In this document: positions 16,636 to 24,527 of the stretch, piece by piece
Numbering within the stretch: position 1 is the stretch's first letter
Layout: each line of letters opens with the position of its first letter
DNA from: Chloroflexota bacterium
Lineage (GTDB): Bacteria > Chloroflexota > Anaerolineae > Aggregatilineales > Phototrophicaceae
DNA: 64,000 bases
Assembly (NCBI GenBank): GCA_026708115.1
Contig: JAPOVL010000044.1
Coordinates: 1-64,000 of the forward strand
Direction of reading: 5' to 3'
Translations under genes and position numbers: made by a program
The notes under the pieces: generated by a model
Databases searched by the model: none
What the model was told of the DNA's origin: nothing
Seen by the model: the letters and a program-made list of their open reading frames with translations, nothing else

Positions 16636-17419
16636 AGATGCGTCCTTCCAGCTGGTCAACCAGGGCCCAGGCGTCATCGGCTGTGGTTGTAGTCGGGGCC
16701 AGCGAGAACACGGTGCGGCGCGCGCTGGCGACCTCGGCCCAGATTGTGCGAACAGGCAGGGGCTTCCATACCAGTTCGCCAAAGGTATCCTGCAGACGGC
16801 GCAGATTGTCCTGGTGCTCCAGCGTGCGTCCGCGATACATGGTTGGCACGACACCGAGGACCTTGATGTCGTTGAGATTGTATTGTTGGCGGATGGGGCT
16901 GAACTGATCCTTGTGCGTCAAGCTCTCGCGCAAGCCATCAAAGCTCCAGGCTTCGCATTTGGTGGGATAGATGATGCCATCGGTGGCCATGTAAATGGAG
17001 GAATGCAAGAGCGAGGGCGTGGGCGAGGTATCGAAGATGACAAAATCGATGGCGTTGCGCAATTGATTAAAGCGCTTCAATACGGTGAAGGCGTCGGAGA
17101 TATTGCCGGCGATGCTGCGCGTTTCAATGTTGGACGGGACCATCAACAACTGCCCGCGGGTATTGTGGGCTTCGTCTGGCAAGTTAAATCGTTCTGGCGG
17201 CACGGGACGCAGCACCTGCTGGAAAGGGGCGTTACGGACTATTAAGTCATAAAAGCCGGGTTCCTTGACCAAGCCAAAGGCGATGGTGGCGTGGCCTTGG
17301 GGGTCCGCATCCACCAATATCACGCGCTTGCCGCGGATTGCCAAGCCCGCGGCGATGTGCGTCGCGACTGTCGTCTTGCCAACCCCGCCCTTTTCATTGA
17401 GAAGGGTGATAATCTTCAT
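16622..17419 (-). CDS. ParA-family partition ATPase
   Basis: 265 residues. The N-terminus MKIITLLNEKGGVGKTTVATH is the deviant Walker A of ParA/MinD ATPases; VILVDADPQGHATIAF (Walker A'/switch) and FVIFDTSPTPSL (Walker B) follow. ParA-ATP coats the nucleoid and ParB-DNA complexes move along it. No N-terminal HTH extension is present, so it is the short ParA type that does not autoregulate by itself; the small winged-helix protein encoded 73 bases upstream may do so (inference). It overlaps parB. Confidence 0.9.
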   Translation of the reverse strand: MKIITLLNEKGGVGKTTVATHIAAGLAIRGKRVILVDADPQGHATIAFGLVKEPGFYDLIVRNAPFQQVLRPVPPERFNLPDEAHNTRGQLLMVPSNIETRSIAGNISDAFTVLKRFNQLRNAIDFVIFDTSPTPSLLHSSIYMATDGIIYPTKCEAWSFDGLRESLTHKDQFSPIRQQYNLNDIKVLGVVPTMYRGRTLEHQDNLRRLQDTFGELVWKPLPVRTIWAEVASARRTVFSLAPTTTTADDAWALVDQLEGRIYEQS

Positions 17420-17492
17420 AGGCCTGATACCTGTTGATAATCACGCTCGCGACTAGGCGAAGCGCAGAGAATGATAAAGAGCGCGTGCGTGT

Positions 17493-17762
17493 CTATGCTC
17501 GTGCGAAGGAGCGGTCGGCGACAGCCGAGCGCGAATCTGCGATTGAATAAATGTATCCCGTTACGCCATTGTTGAAGGTAACAATGCTGCGCAGGAAGAT
17601 GCCTTCATCGACCAGGGAGTCCATCAAATTGACCAAATGCGGTGTTTTCTTCCGTTGAACCCGATTGGCGATTTCCGACCGCGTGAGAGGTTTTTCGCTC
17701 TTGGCGACGACCTCTATCATCATCTGACGAGTTTCGGAGCGGGGACGATGATCTTGCGCCAT
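17493..17762 (-). CDS. Small winged-helix protein upstream of parAB
   Basis: 89 residues from the ATG at 17762; a TTG at 17786 is an alternative start. The middle (SEKPLTRSEIANRVQRKKTPHL) looks like a MarR/ArsR-like winged helix, followed by a two-strand wing (GIFLRSIVTFNNGVTGYIYSI). It is first in the operon with parA and parB and probably an autoregulator or partition accessory protein. No named family was recognised. Confidence 0.65.
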   Translation of the reverse strand: MAQDHRPRSETRQMMIEVVAKSEKPLTRSEIANRVQRKKTPHLVNLMDSLVDEGIFLRSIVTFNNGVTGYIYSIADSRSAVADRSFARA

Positions 17763-18051
17763 AGAGTACTCATCTCTCAATTTCAACAGTATAGATACTA
17801 TGTAACTATAGCGCAGATTGAAGCGGGATGCAATATCTTGGTGGAGTGGAGTTGCCGGTTTCGGGTTAGACTCTCATAACAAACATGATACAAATTATAA
17901 GAAAATGTTACGATAACCAAGTTATTTTGCCGCGCCTATCGTAGCAGCTTGGCATGGGAATTGTGTAGGGCTGTCGGCAAGGCAATAAATGTTCAGCTGG
18001 AAGAAAGGTAGCGTTTGAGGGAGCGAGCTGGGGGCGGGAGGGGCAAAGATG
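17763..18051. promoter_or_regulatory. AT-rich control region upstream of the HTH-parAB operon
   Basis: Markedly more AT-rich than its surroundings. Contains the inverted repeat AGTAT-AG-ATACT (17788-17799) inside a wider TATAG..CTATA pair (17790-17794, 17806-17810), a good place for an operator, and GTTA-CGA-TAAC (17907-17917). No gene is present up to 18051. Confidence 0.4.
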
Positions 18052-18963
18052 TTATTTCTGCAGAGCCGGGTCGAAGGCGTCGCGGATGCCGTCGCCGATG
18101 ATGTAGAAGCAGAGCACGACGAGCGAAATCAGGAAGATTGGGAAAATGATGAGGTGGGGACCGAGCCGGAAGAATTGTATTGATTTGGTCAGCATATTGC
18201 CAAGGGTGGCTTGTGGCGGCTGCACGCCGAGGCCAAGATAGCTGAGTGCGGATTCGGCCAAGATGAGACCGGCGATGCCTAGGGCTAATGATATAACCGT
18301 CACAGAAATGAGGTTGGGCAGGATATGTATGAATATGATCCGCCACGGGCTTGCGCCGAGCGCTTGGGCCGCAGTGACGTATTCCTTGGAGCGGATGGAC
18401 AAGGTCTGTCCACGGATTAAGCGGTAGGTACCGATCCAGCCGATCATACCCGCGACAAGAATGAGCGATGTTGCATTGAAGGAGAGAATTGAAGAAATCA
18501 GGATGAGCAAGATTAGCCCGGGGATCGAATCGATGGTGATAACGATCCAGCTACAAAGATCGTCAACCGCCCCGCCAAAGTAGCCGGCGACCATGCCAAA
18601 GACCAGTCCAATACAAAGCGCCAGGCTAGAACCGAAGAACCCGATACCCATCGACACGCCACTCGCGTGCAACAAGCGCGCCAGTTGATCGCGCCCGATA
18701 TCGTCGGCGCCGAGAATATATCCCTTGCTCAGCGGCGGCGTGAATTTATCTGCGGTGTTTGGCTCGTTGGGGTCGACACGCATGAGGACATCAGTGATGA
18801 AGGGCGCCAGCATCGAGACAATGGTCAGACAGAAGATTACAGCTAGAGCAATGACGGTCAATTTGTCGCGCCAAATCGAACGCAAGGCCTTGCGCATCAG
18901 CGAATCGCTGACGAGCGTGGAATCATGGTCCTTCATCTTGGCTACAGTTTTTCTGTCCGTCAT
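18052..18963 (-). CDS. Peptide-type ABC transporter permease (DppC/OppC family)
   Basis: 303 residues with six membrane segments; the first is at about residues 35-55. The EAA-loop region ALGASPWRIIFIHILPNLIS and the C-terminal GLGVQPPQATLGNML stretch are typical of nickel/peptide-family permeases. It is third in a three-gene cluster after the binding protein and DppB-like permease, 18 bases after the latter. No ATPase genes follow, so ATPases must come from elsewhere, possibly those at 39621-40634 and 42534-43526. Confidence 0.93.
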   Translation of the reverse strand: MTDRKTVAKMKDHDSTLVSDSLMRKALRSIWRDKLTVIALAVIFCLTIVSMLAPFITDVLMRVDPNEPNTADKFTPPLSKGYILGADDIGRDQLARLLHASGVSMGIGFFGSSLALCIGLVFGMVAGYFGGAVDDLCSWIVITIDSIPGLILLILISSILSFNATSLILVAGMIGWIGTYRLIRGQTLSIRSKEYVTAAQALGASPWRIIFIHILPNLISVTVISLALGIAGLILAESALSYLGLGVQPPQATLGNMLTKSIQFFRLGPHLIIFPIFLISLVVLCFYIIGDGIRDAFDPALQK

Positions 18964-18981
18964 AAGTATTATGATCGCCGC

Positions 18982-20109
18982 CTAGTCGAAACGGATTCGT
19001 GGATCGATCATCACATAAAGAATGTCGGATATGAGATATCCCAAGATATTGGCGATCGCCGCGTAGACGACGACGAGCATCACAACTGTAAAATCGCGAC
19101 GTCCTGGCGCTTGAACGATTAATCGACCGACGCCGGGCCAGGAGAAAACGGATTCAACAACGGCAGCGCCAGACAGCAAGAATGTAATGGAGGGTCCAAT
19201 AAAGGTTGCTATTGGTATGAAGGCGTTACGCGTGCCGTGTCGCAGCCAGATGCTGCGTTCGTTCAAGCCTTTGGAGCGGGCTGTGCGAATATAATCTTGC
19301 GAGACCACGTCCAGCATAGAGGCGCGCATATAACGCGAGTAACCGGCCACGCCGCCAGCCGCGAGCACGATTGTCGGCAAGACCAGGTATTCCAGCCTTG
19401 AAGGCAGAGGCGGACAAGAATCGTCGATCGTGGTTTTGCAGCGACCGGCCAAAGGGAAGATACCCAAGGTTACGCCAAAGACGAGTATCAATAGCAGCCC
19501 GAGGCCAAAGTTGGGCACAGAGTTGACGATGACCGCGCCGACGCGGCTGCTTTGATCGAACCATCCTCCGCGATTGATCGCGGCAATGATGCCTATGGCA
19601 ACTCCCATAATCAAACCAACCAGCAGCGAGGTCGTGCCCAGCTCCAATGTGGCTGGGAGTCGCTCGACCAAGACGTCTAATGCGGCGCGTTTGTAATAAA
19701 CTGAATTTCCAAAGTCGCCACGCAAGATACCGCGTTGATTGCCTGCCGGCAAAGGGCGCAAGAGCACATCGCCAGTGTCTTCGTCAATAGCTGGCTTGCC
19801 GCTGTCATTCAGTTGGGGCGCATAGAGATCGATAAAGAAGACAGCGCTATCCGCCAAGCCATCGCCATCGCTATCCCAGCGCATCCAGTCATCGCCGATC
19901 AGCCAGCGCAGGTACTGTACGGGCAGCGGATCGTTGGTGCCCAGGATATATTTGAGTTCTTCCCTCTCTCGCGGTTTGAGCCGGTTGTTGAATGCCAGAA
20001 TCTCGACCGGACTACCGGGCGCAAGCGAAATCAGCAGATAAGAGAATATGGTGATGCCAAAGAAGATCGGGATCGATTGTAAGAGACGCCGAGCAATGTA
20101 CTTGATCAT
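18982..20109 (-). CDS. Peptide-type ABC transporter permease (DppB/OppB family)
   Basis: 375 residues, longer than the usual 310-330. It begins with the classic MIKYIARRLLQSIPIFFGI and ends with FSWPGVGRLIVQAPGRRD and YVMIDPRIRFD. The extra length is an extracytoplasmic insertion between the first and second membrane helices (about residues 75-125) with a calcium-binding-like DSDGDGLAD segment and DEDTGD. Together with the DppC-like partner it forms the importer channel for the binding protein at 20177-21913. Confidence 0.93.
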   Translation of the reverse strand: MIKYIARRLLQSIPIFFGITIFSYLLISLAPGSPVEILAFNNRLKPREREELKYILGTNDPLPVQYLRWLIGDDWMRWDSDGDGLADSAVFFIDLYAPQLNDSGKPAIDEDTGDVLLRPLPAGNQRGILRGDFGNSVYYKRAALDVLVERLPATLELGTTSLLVGLIMGVAIGIIAAINRGGWFDQSSRVGAVIVNSVPNFGLGLLLILVFGVTLGIFPLAGRCKTTIDDSCPPLPSRLEYLVLPTIVLAAGGVAGYSRYMRASMLDVVSQDYIRTARSKGLNERSIWLRHGTRNAFIPIATFIGPSITFLLSGAAVVESVFSWPGVGRLIVQAPGRRDFTVVMLVVVYAAIANILGYLISDILYVMIDPRIRFD

Positions 20110-20125
20110 AAGTTGGTAAACATGG

Positions 20126-20155
20126 GCAGTCCTCTCACGAGAAGGAGAGGACTGC
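20126..20155 (-). terminator. Intercistronic hairpin between binding-protein and permease genes
   Basis: An 11-bp perfect stem GCAGTCCTCTC (20126-20136)/GAGAGGACTGC (20145-20155) with an 8-base loop lies in the 67-base gap after the binding-protein gene. No T-run follows on the minus strand, so an attenuating or mRNA-protecting structure that favours excess binding protein is more likely than full termination. Confidence 0.65.
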
Positions 20156-20176
20156 TTCTAGGTCAACGATACGAGA

Positions 20177-21913
20177 CTACTGCTCTTCTATTGTCCAGGC
20201 GTCGATATTCCAGCGCGCGCCGCCGGCCCGCGGGGCCCAGTTCTCGACATTGGTCTGGGCCGCCAGCAAGACGTTGCCGGTGCTGATCCAGATCCAGGGC
20301 GATTCGTCGCGGAGGATCTGATAGGCTTCGCCGTACATGGCTTTGCGCGTTTCCAGGTCGCAGCCGGGCAGGTTACGGGCTTCTTCGATCAATTCGTTCA
20401 AGCGCGGGTTGTTGAAGGATTGCGTGTTGTAACCGGAGCCAACGACATCAGCGCCTGGCAGGAAGATATCGGCGATGCCGTTGGGATTGGCCGGCGTTGC
20501 CAGACCCCAGAAGACGCCGATGGCATCGTATGTCTGCGCGGTGAATTCGCTGACGAGGGTGCCAAACTCGACAAATTCGACGGTGATATCGAAACCAAGT
20601 TCGTTCCACTGGTCTTGCAGGATGGTGTAAAGCGCTTCTTGAGAGGTATTGCCGGCGTTGGTCTTGACGGTTAATGCCAGGGGCGCGCCGTCTTCCGCGT
20701 GCATGCAGCCGTTGCATTCGCGGACGCCATCGCCATCGGCGTCGGTGAAGCCGGCTTCGTCCAGGAGCGCCATGGCTGCGTCGGCATCAAAGGGATAGGG
20801 TTCGAGGCCGGCCGGGAAGCTCCAGTCGGTCGGCCGGACGTGCGAGGCGACCGGCACGCCGGTGCCGAAAAATGCGCCTTCGTTGACTTCATCGAAGTTC
20901 ATGCCGTAGTTCAGCGCTTGGCGAACGCGCACATCGCCGAGGATGGGGTGATGGCCCTGATCAATGGCGTTGCCGTCGGCGTCAAGACCGTCTTGGGGAT
21001 TGCTGGGATCGGCCGTGTTGAGCGAGAGGAAGCGAATGGTCCCGGCTGGCGTCTCAAAGGTCTGGAACTCGCCGGCTTGGCCGCGCGTGCGGACATCATC
21101 GCGGTTGGCTTGGGGCACGCTGTCGACGAAGGTCAGCTCACCCGCGAAGAATTGTTCCATCTGCACGACCTGGTCGGTAACGACTTTGTAGACCCAGCCT
21201 TGGGGTACCACCGCTCCCATTTCGGCTTGGGTATAGTCTTCATTAGCGAGCAAGGTGGTTTGTTCGCCCGGGCGGAAGTTGGAGAAGACAAAGGCCTCGC
21301 CGCCGCTGACAGTCGGATTGAGGTTGTAGTCGTTTTCGTCCATGCCAGCATAATCGTCGCCGTAGACTTCTTCATAGACATGCGCCGGCACCGGGTAAAC
21401 GGGATTGAGCGTGTCGATGAGCGTGCAATTGGCCTCGTTAAATACGATGTTCAGGGTATGATCGTCCAGGACTTCGTAGCTGGCGACGCTGTCTTGCAAC
21501 TGCTGGCGCGGCGAGGTGGTTTCGCCACTCAGAGTCGCTTTGAGGAACCAGGCGACATCATGCGCGGTGATGGGGGCGCCGTCGCTCCAGACCATGTCAT
21601 CGCGCAGGTGGAAGGTATAGGTGACGCCGTCCTCGGCGATATCCCAACTGGATACCAAGCCGCCCTTGGCGCCGCCCATATAGGCGATGGTCTCGGAATC
21701 GACGCCGATGAAATCGGGAAACATGCGGTTGATGACATCGTATGAGGTGCCATCGTTGGCGATAATCGGGTTGAAGGTTGTCGGGTCGTCGCCGAAGTTC
21801 GGCTCGATAATGGGAGCGCCACTGCCGAGATCTTGCGCCGCGACGTGCCCAAAAAGCGCCGCAGAAAACAATAGCAGCATAGTTAGCGATAGGATTCGAA
21901 TTAAACTATTCAT
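20177..21913 (-). CDS. ABC transporter substrate-binding protein, family 5 (peptide/nickel type)
   Basis: 578 residues. The signal peptide is MNSLIRILSLTMLLLFSAAL and onward, with likely cleavage after GHVAA; there is no lipobox cysteine. SBP_bac_5 hallmarks: W-DIAEDGVTYTFHLRDDMVWSDG near residue 95-125, DVRVRQALNYGM near 325, and the AGFTDADGDGVREC loop near 390 followed by an extra C-x-x-C. A good ribosome site (GGAGA) precedes the ATG. It is first gene of the importer cluster. The substrate (peptide, oligosaccharide or other) cannot be told. Confidence 0.93.
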   Translation of the reverse strand: MNSLIRILSLTMLLLFSAALFGHVAAQDLGSGAPIIEPNFGDDPTTFNPIIANDGTSYDVINRMFPDFIGVDSETIAYMGGAKGGLVSSWDIAEDGVTYTFHLRDDMVWSDGAPITAHDVAWFLKATLSGETTSPRQQLQDSVASYEVLDDHTLNIVFNEANCTLIDTLNPVYPVPAHVYEEVYGDDYAGMDENDYNLNPTVSGGEAFVFSNFRPGEQTTLLANEDYTQAEMGAVVPQGWVYKVVTDQVVQMEQFFAGELTFVDSVPQANRDDVRTRGQAGEFQTFETPAGTIRFLSLNTADPSNPQDGLDADGNAIDQGHHPILGDVRVRQALNYGMNFDEVNEGAFFGTGVPVASHVRPTDWSFPAGLEPYPFDADAAMALLDEAGFTDADGDGVRECNGCMHAEDGAPLALTVKTNAGNTSQEALYTILQDQWNELGFDITVEFVEFGTLVSEFTAQTYDAIGVFWGLATPANPNGIADIFLPGADVVGSGYNTQSFNNPRLNELIEEARNLPGCDLETRKAMYGEAYQILRDESPWIWISTGNVLLAAQTNVENWAPRAGGARWNIDAWTIEEQ

Positions 21914-22391
21914 CTTGCTTGGTCTCCTTCACTGTGATAACGATAGGGCGGAACGTACTGCAAGAATATTCTAACAGGAATTTGATTGGGAACCAAACCA
22001 ACTGGTCGTACTGCACGATAGTCTATCTTTTTCGGGCGACCTGATAGGTCGCCCCTACAGGTTTGTCCGGTACTGGGTCACGCTGACGGGCTTTTTTCAC
22101 CCCTCACCCCCCGGCGCCTTGCCCCCCTCGGTCCCCCCGTTAAGCGGGGGCGGAAATCCCACAAGGGGTGCGCGTAGGGCGCGTAGGTCGCGTAGGGCGC
22201 GTAGACACCGCCCGCCGACACTGACCGCCGACACAGCCCGCCGGTCGCCCTTACAATTTTCGCGCGCTTCGTCTCACGTGGCGCCCGCGCTGGCAGATAT
22301 TGCGGAAGAGATTATCGCCTTTGGAGTGGCGGCGTTTTATAATCTCGGTGATCAACTGACGTAAAGCGGGAAACGAAGGCTGAGCGCTAAA
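21914..22391. repeat. Intergenic repeat mosaic upstream of the helicase operon
   Basis: No gene. Holds the GGGCGACCTGATAGGTCGCCCC hairpin (about 22034-22056) followed by a TTTGTCCGGTACTGG end (about 22063-22077), a C-rich/G-rich pair (about 22107-22150), and the densest GCGCGTAGG/GTCGCGTAG minisatellite array (about 22166-22250). A TATAAT at 22338-22343 is a candidate -10 for the following operon. Confidence 0.55.
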
Positions 22392-24527
22392 TTGCAGATC
22401 TCATTGACAGCGGAGCAGTCAGCCATTGCCGAGGCGGCGCCGGATAAGAAAATCTGGCTGGAGGGCATGGCTGGCAGCGGCAAAACCAGGGCCGGCATCG
22501 GGCGCTTGCTGCATTTGCTGGAGCTCGGCATTCCGGCGGAGTCGATCCTGATTTATGTGCCGCAGCGCTCGCTGGCGCAGCCCTACCTGCAGGCGTTGCG
22601 GCAGCATTCGGGGTACAACGGCGGGCAGGTCGCGGTTCAGACCATTGGCAGCCTCTCGCTGCAGATGGTGGAAGCATTCTGGTTCCTGATTGCCGAGCGA
22701 GCCGGCTTCGGCCATCCCCAGGATTTGCCGAACTTCCTCAGTCTGGAATCGGTGCAGTATTTTATGACCAAGGTCATCGAGCCGCTGGTCAACGTGCGGG
22801 ACTACTTCAACAGCGTGCGAATCGACCGCGCCAGGCTCTACAGTCAAATTGTCGATAACATGAACAAGGCGGCGGTAGTGGGCTTCGCGATCGACGAGAT
22901 CGCGCCGCGGCTCAAGGCGGCGCTGCCCGGCGGCGTTGAGCAGGGCCATATCTACGAAGACGCGCAGACTTGCGCCGCCGCCTTCCGCGCCTATTGCCTG
23001 GCCAATAATTTGCTCGATTTCTCCTTGCAACTGGCGGTTTTCCTGGATCATGTCTGGAACTTGCCGCAAGCGCGCGCGCAGGTCAGGATGCGATACCGAC
23101 ATGTGATCGTGGATAACACGGAAGAGGACAATCCAGCCTCGCACCGTATTGTGGCGGATCTGCTGCGACAGTGCCAGTCGGCGCTGGTCATCTACGACAG
23201 CGATGCCGGTTTTCGCCGCTTCCTGGGCGCCGACCCCGAGAACGCGCGCCGGCTGCAAAGCCTCTGTGATGATGAGGAACGGTTCGCCGACAGCAAAGTG
23301 ATGTCTGATGCAAGTCGCGCCCTGGGACGCGCGCTGGCGGGTCAATTGGGCGCAGGATTTGTTAGAGGGCTTGGCGGGATTGGCGAAGACGATCCGCAGC
23401 CGTCGTTGATAAGGGAGGCGCATCGCTATCATCCCCAGATGGTGGATTGGGTCGCCGGTGGTATTGATGAGCTCGTCAAGCGACAGGGCGTATCGCCGCA
23501 GAAGATCGTGGTGATGGCGCCATTCATGTCCGATGTGCTGCGCTTTGCCCTGGTCGAAGGCTTGACGGCGCGCGATATCCGGGCGCGCTCTCACCGGCCG
23601 TCGCGGGCGCTGCGCGATGAACCGGCGGCCCGCGCGCTTTTGACCTTCGCTCGCCTGGCGCACCCGGGCTGGCAGATGACGCCAGCCGAGTTTGATGTCG
23701 CATTCGCAGTGATGACGGCCATCGAGGGTCTGGACCTGATCCGCGCCAAGCTCTTGACCGAGATGTTATACCGGGACGGTCGATTGCTGCCCTTTTCCGA
23801 GATCAAATCGGATACGATGCAGGACCGCATCACCTACGAACTGGGCGCTCGTTACGACCGGCTGCAGACCTGGCTGAACAATTACATTGAAGGCGCGCCG
23901 ACCGAGGCGCTTGATATTTTCTTTCGTCAGTTGTTCGGGGAGGTCTTGTCGCGGGCCGGCTTCGGCTTTCACGACAACGGCGATGCCGGCAACGTCAGCA
24001 TGAATTTGGTGGATTCGGCGCGCAACTTTCGCTGGTCGCTGGAGTTCATGCGCCGCTATGAAGAGGGGACGGACCTGGGCAAAGATTATTTGGACATGGT
24101 GGACCGCGGCGTGATTGCCGATTTCTACTTGCGCGATTGGATCGCGGACGATGAAGACTGCGTATTGATCGCGCCCGCCTATACATTTCTGTTGAGCAAC
24201 CGCGCGGTTGATTATCAGTTCTGGTTGAATGTCGGCAGCGAAGGCTGGGCGCGCCGCTTGTATCAGCCATTGACGCATCCCCATGTATTGAGCTTGGGCT
24301 GGCCGGCGGGCAGAACCTGGACGGATGATGACGAGGCGGCGATGAACCGAGAGACGCTGGGCCGGCTTGTCCTGGCGCTGGCGCGGCGCTGCCGAAAAGA
24401 GATCTACCTGGGTTACAGCGAGCTCAGCGAGAGCGGCTATGAACAGCGCGGCTTGCTGCTGGAGGCGATTCATGGGGCCATGCGGCGGCGCGTTGCGGAT
24501 AATATAAACGGGGAAGCGCATGTTTAG
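22392..24527 (+). CDS. UvrD/AddB-like superfamily I helicase subunit, probably degenerate
   Basis: 711 residues from a TTG start; no better start was found after the preceding in-frame stop. Walker A GMAGSGKT is at residues 25-32. The Walker B position HVIVDNTEEDN (about 237-247) lacks the usual D-E-x-Q. The C-terminal LGRLVLALARRCRKEIYLG resembles helicase motif VI in a weakened form. This pattern, an active-looking Walker A with decayed helicase motifs, recalls AddB/AdnA-type partner subunits of double-strand-break resection complexes. It overlaps the next helicase gene by eight bases, and a nuclease follows. Confidence 0.75.
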   Translation: MQISLTAEQSAIAEAAPDKKIWLEGMAGSGKTRAGIGRLLHLLELGIPAESILIYVPQRSLAQPYLQALRQHSGYNGGQVAVQTIGSLSLQMVEAFWFLIAERAGFGHPQDLPNFLSLESVQYFMTKVIEPLVNVRDYFNSVRIDRARLYSQIVDNMNKAAVVGFAIDEIAPRLKAALPGGVEQGHIYEDAQTCAAAFRAYCLANNLLDFSLQLAVFLDHVWNLPQARAQVRMRYRHVIVDNTEEDNPASHRIVADLLRQCQSALVIYDSDAGFRRFLGADPENARRLQSLCDDEERFADSKVMSDASRALGRALAGQLGAGFVRGLGGIGEDDPQPSLIREAHRYHPQMVDWVAGGIDELVKRQGVSPQKIVVMAPFMSDVLRFALVEGLTARDIRARSHRPSRALRDEPAARALLTFARLAHPGWQMTPAEFDVAFAVMTAIEGLDLIRAKLLTEMLYRDGRLLPFSEIKSDTMQDRITYELGARYDRLQTWLNNYIEGAPTEALDIFFRQLFGEVLSRAGFGFHDNGDAGNVSMNLVDSARNFRWSLEFMRRYEEGTDLGKDYLDMVDRGVIADFYLRDWIADDEDCVLIAPAYTFLLSNRAVDYQFWLNVGSEGWARRLYQPLTHPHVLSLGWPAGRTWTDDDEAAMNRETLGRLVLALARRCRKEIYLGYSELSESGYEQRGLLLEAIHGAMRRRVADNINGEAHV

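Noticed and set aside
15406..16854. A 482-residue ParB frame starting at 16854
   Set aside because: The first 73 residues overlap parA out of frame and look like a shadow; the ATG at 16635 gives a normal overlap and a normal ParB length.
20690..20760. The DADGDGVREC loop in the binding protein as an unusual calcium site
   Set aside because: A D-x-DGDG-x-R-E/D segment at this place is common in family-5 binding proteins; only the extra C-x-x-C and the matching permease insert are noteworthy.
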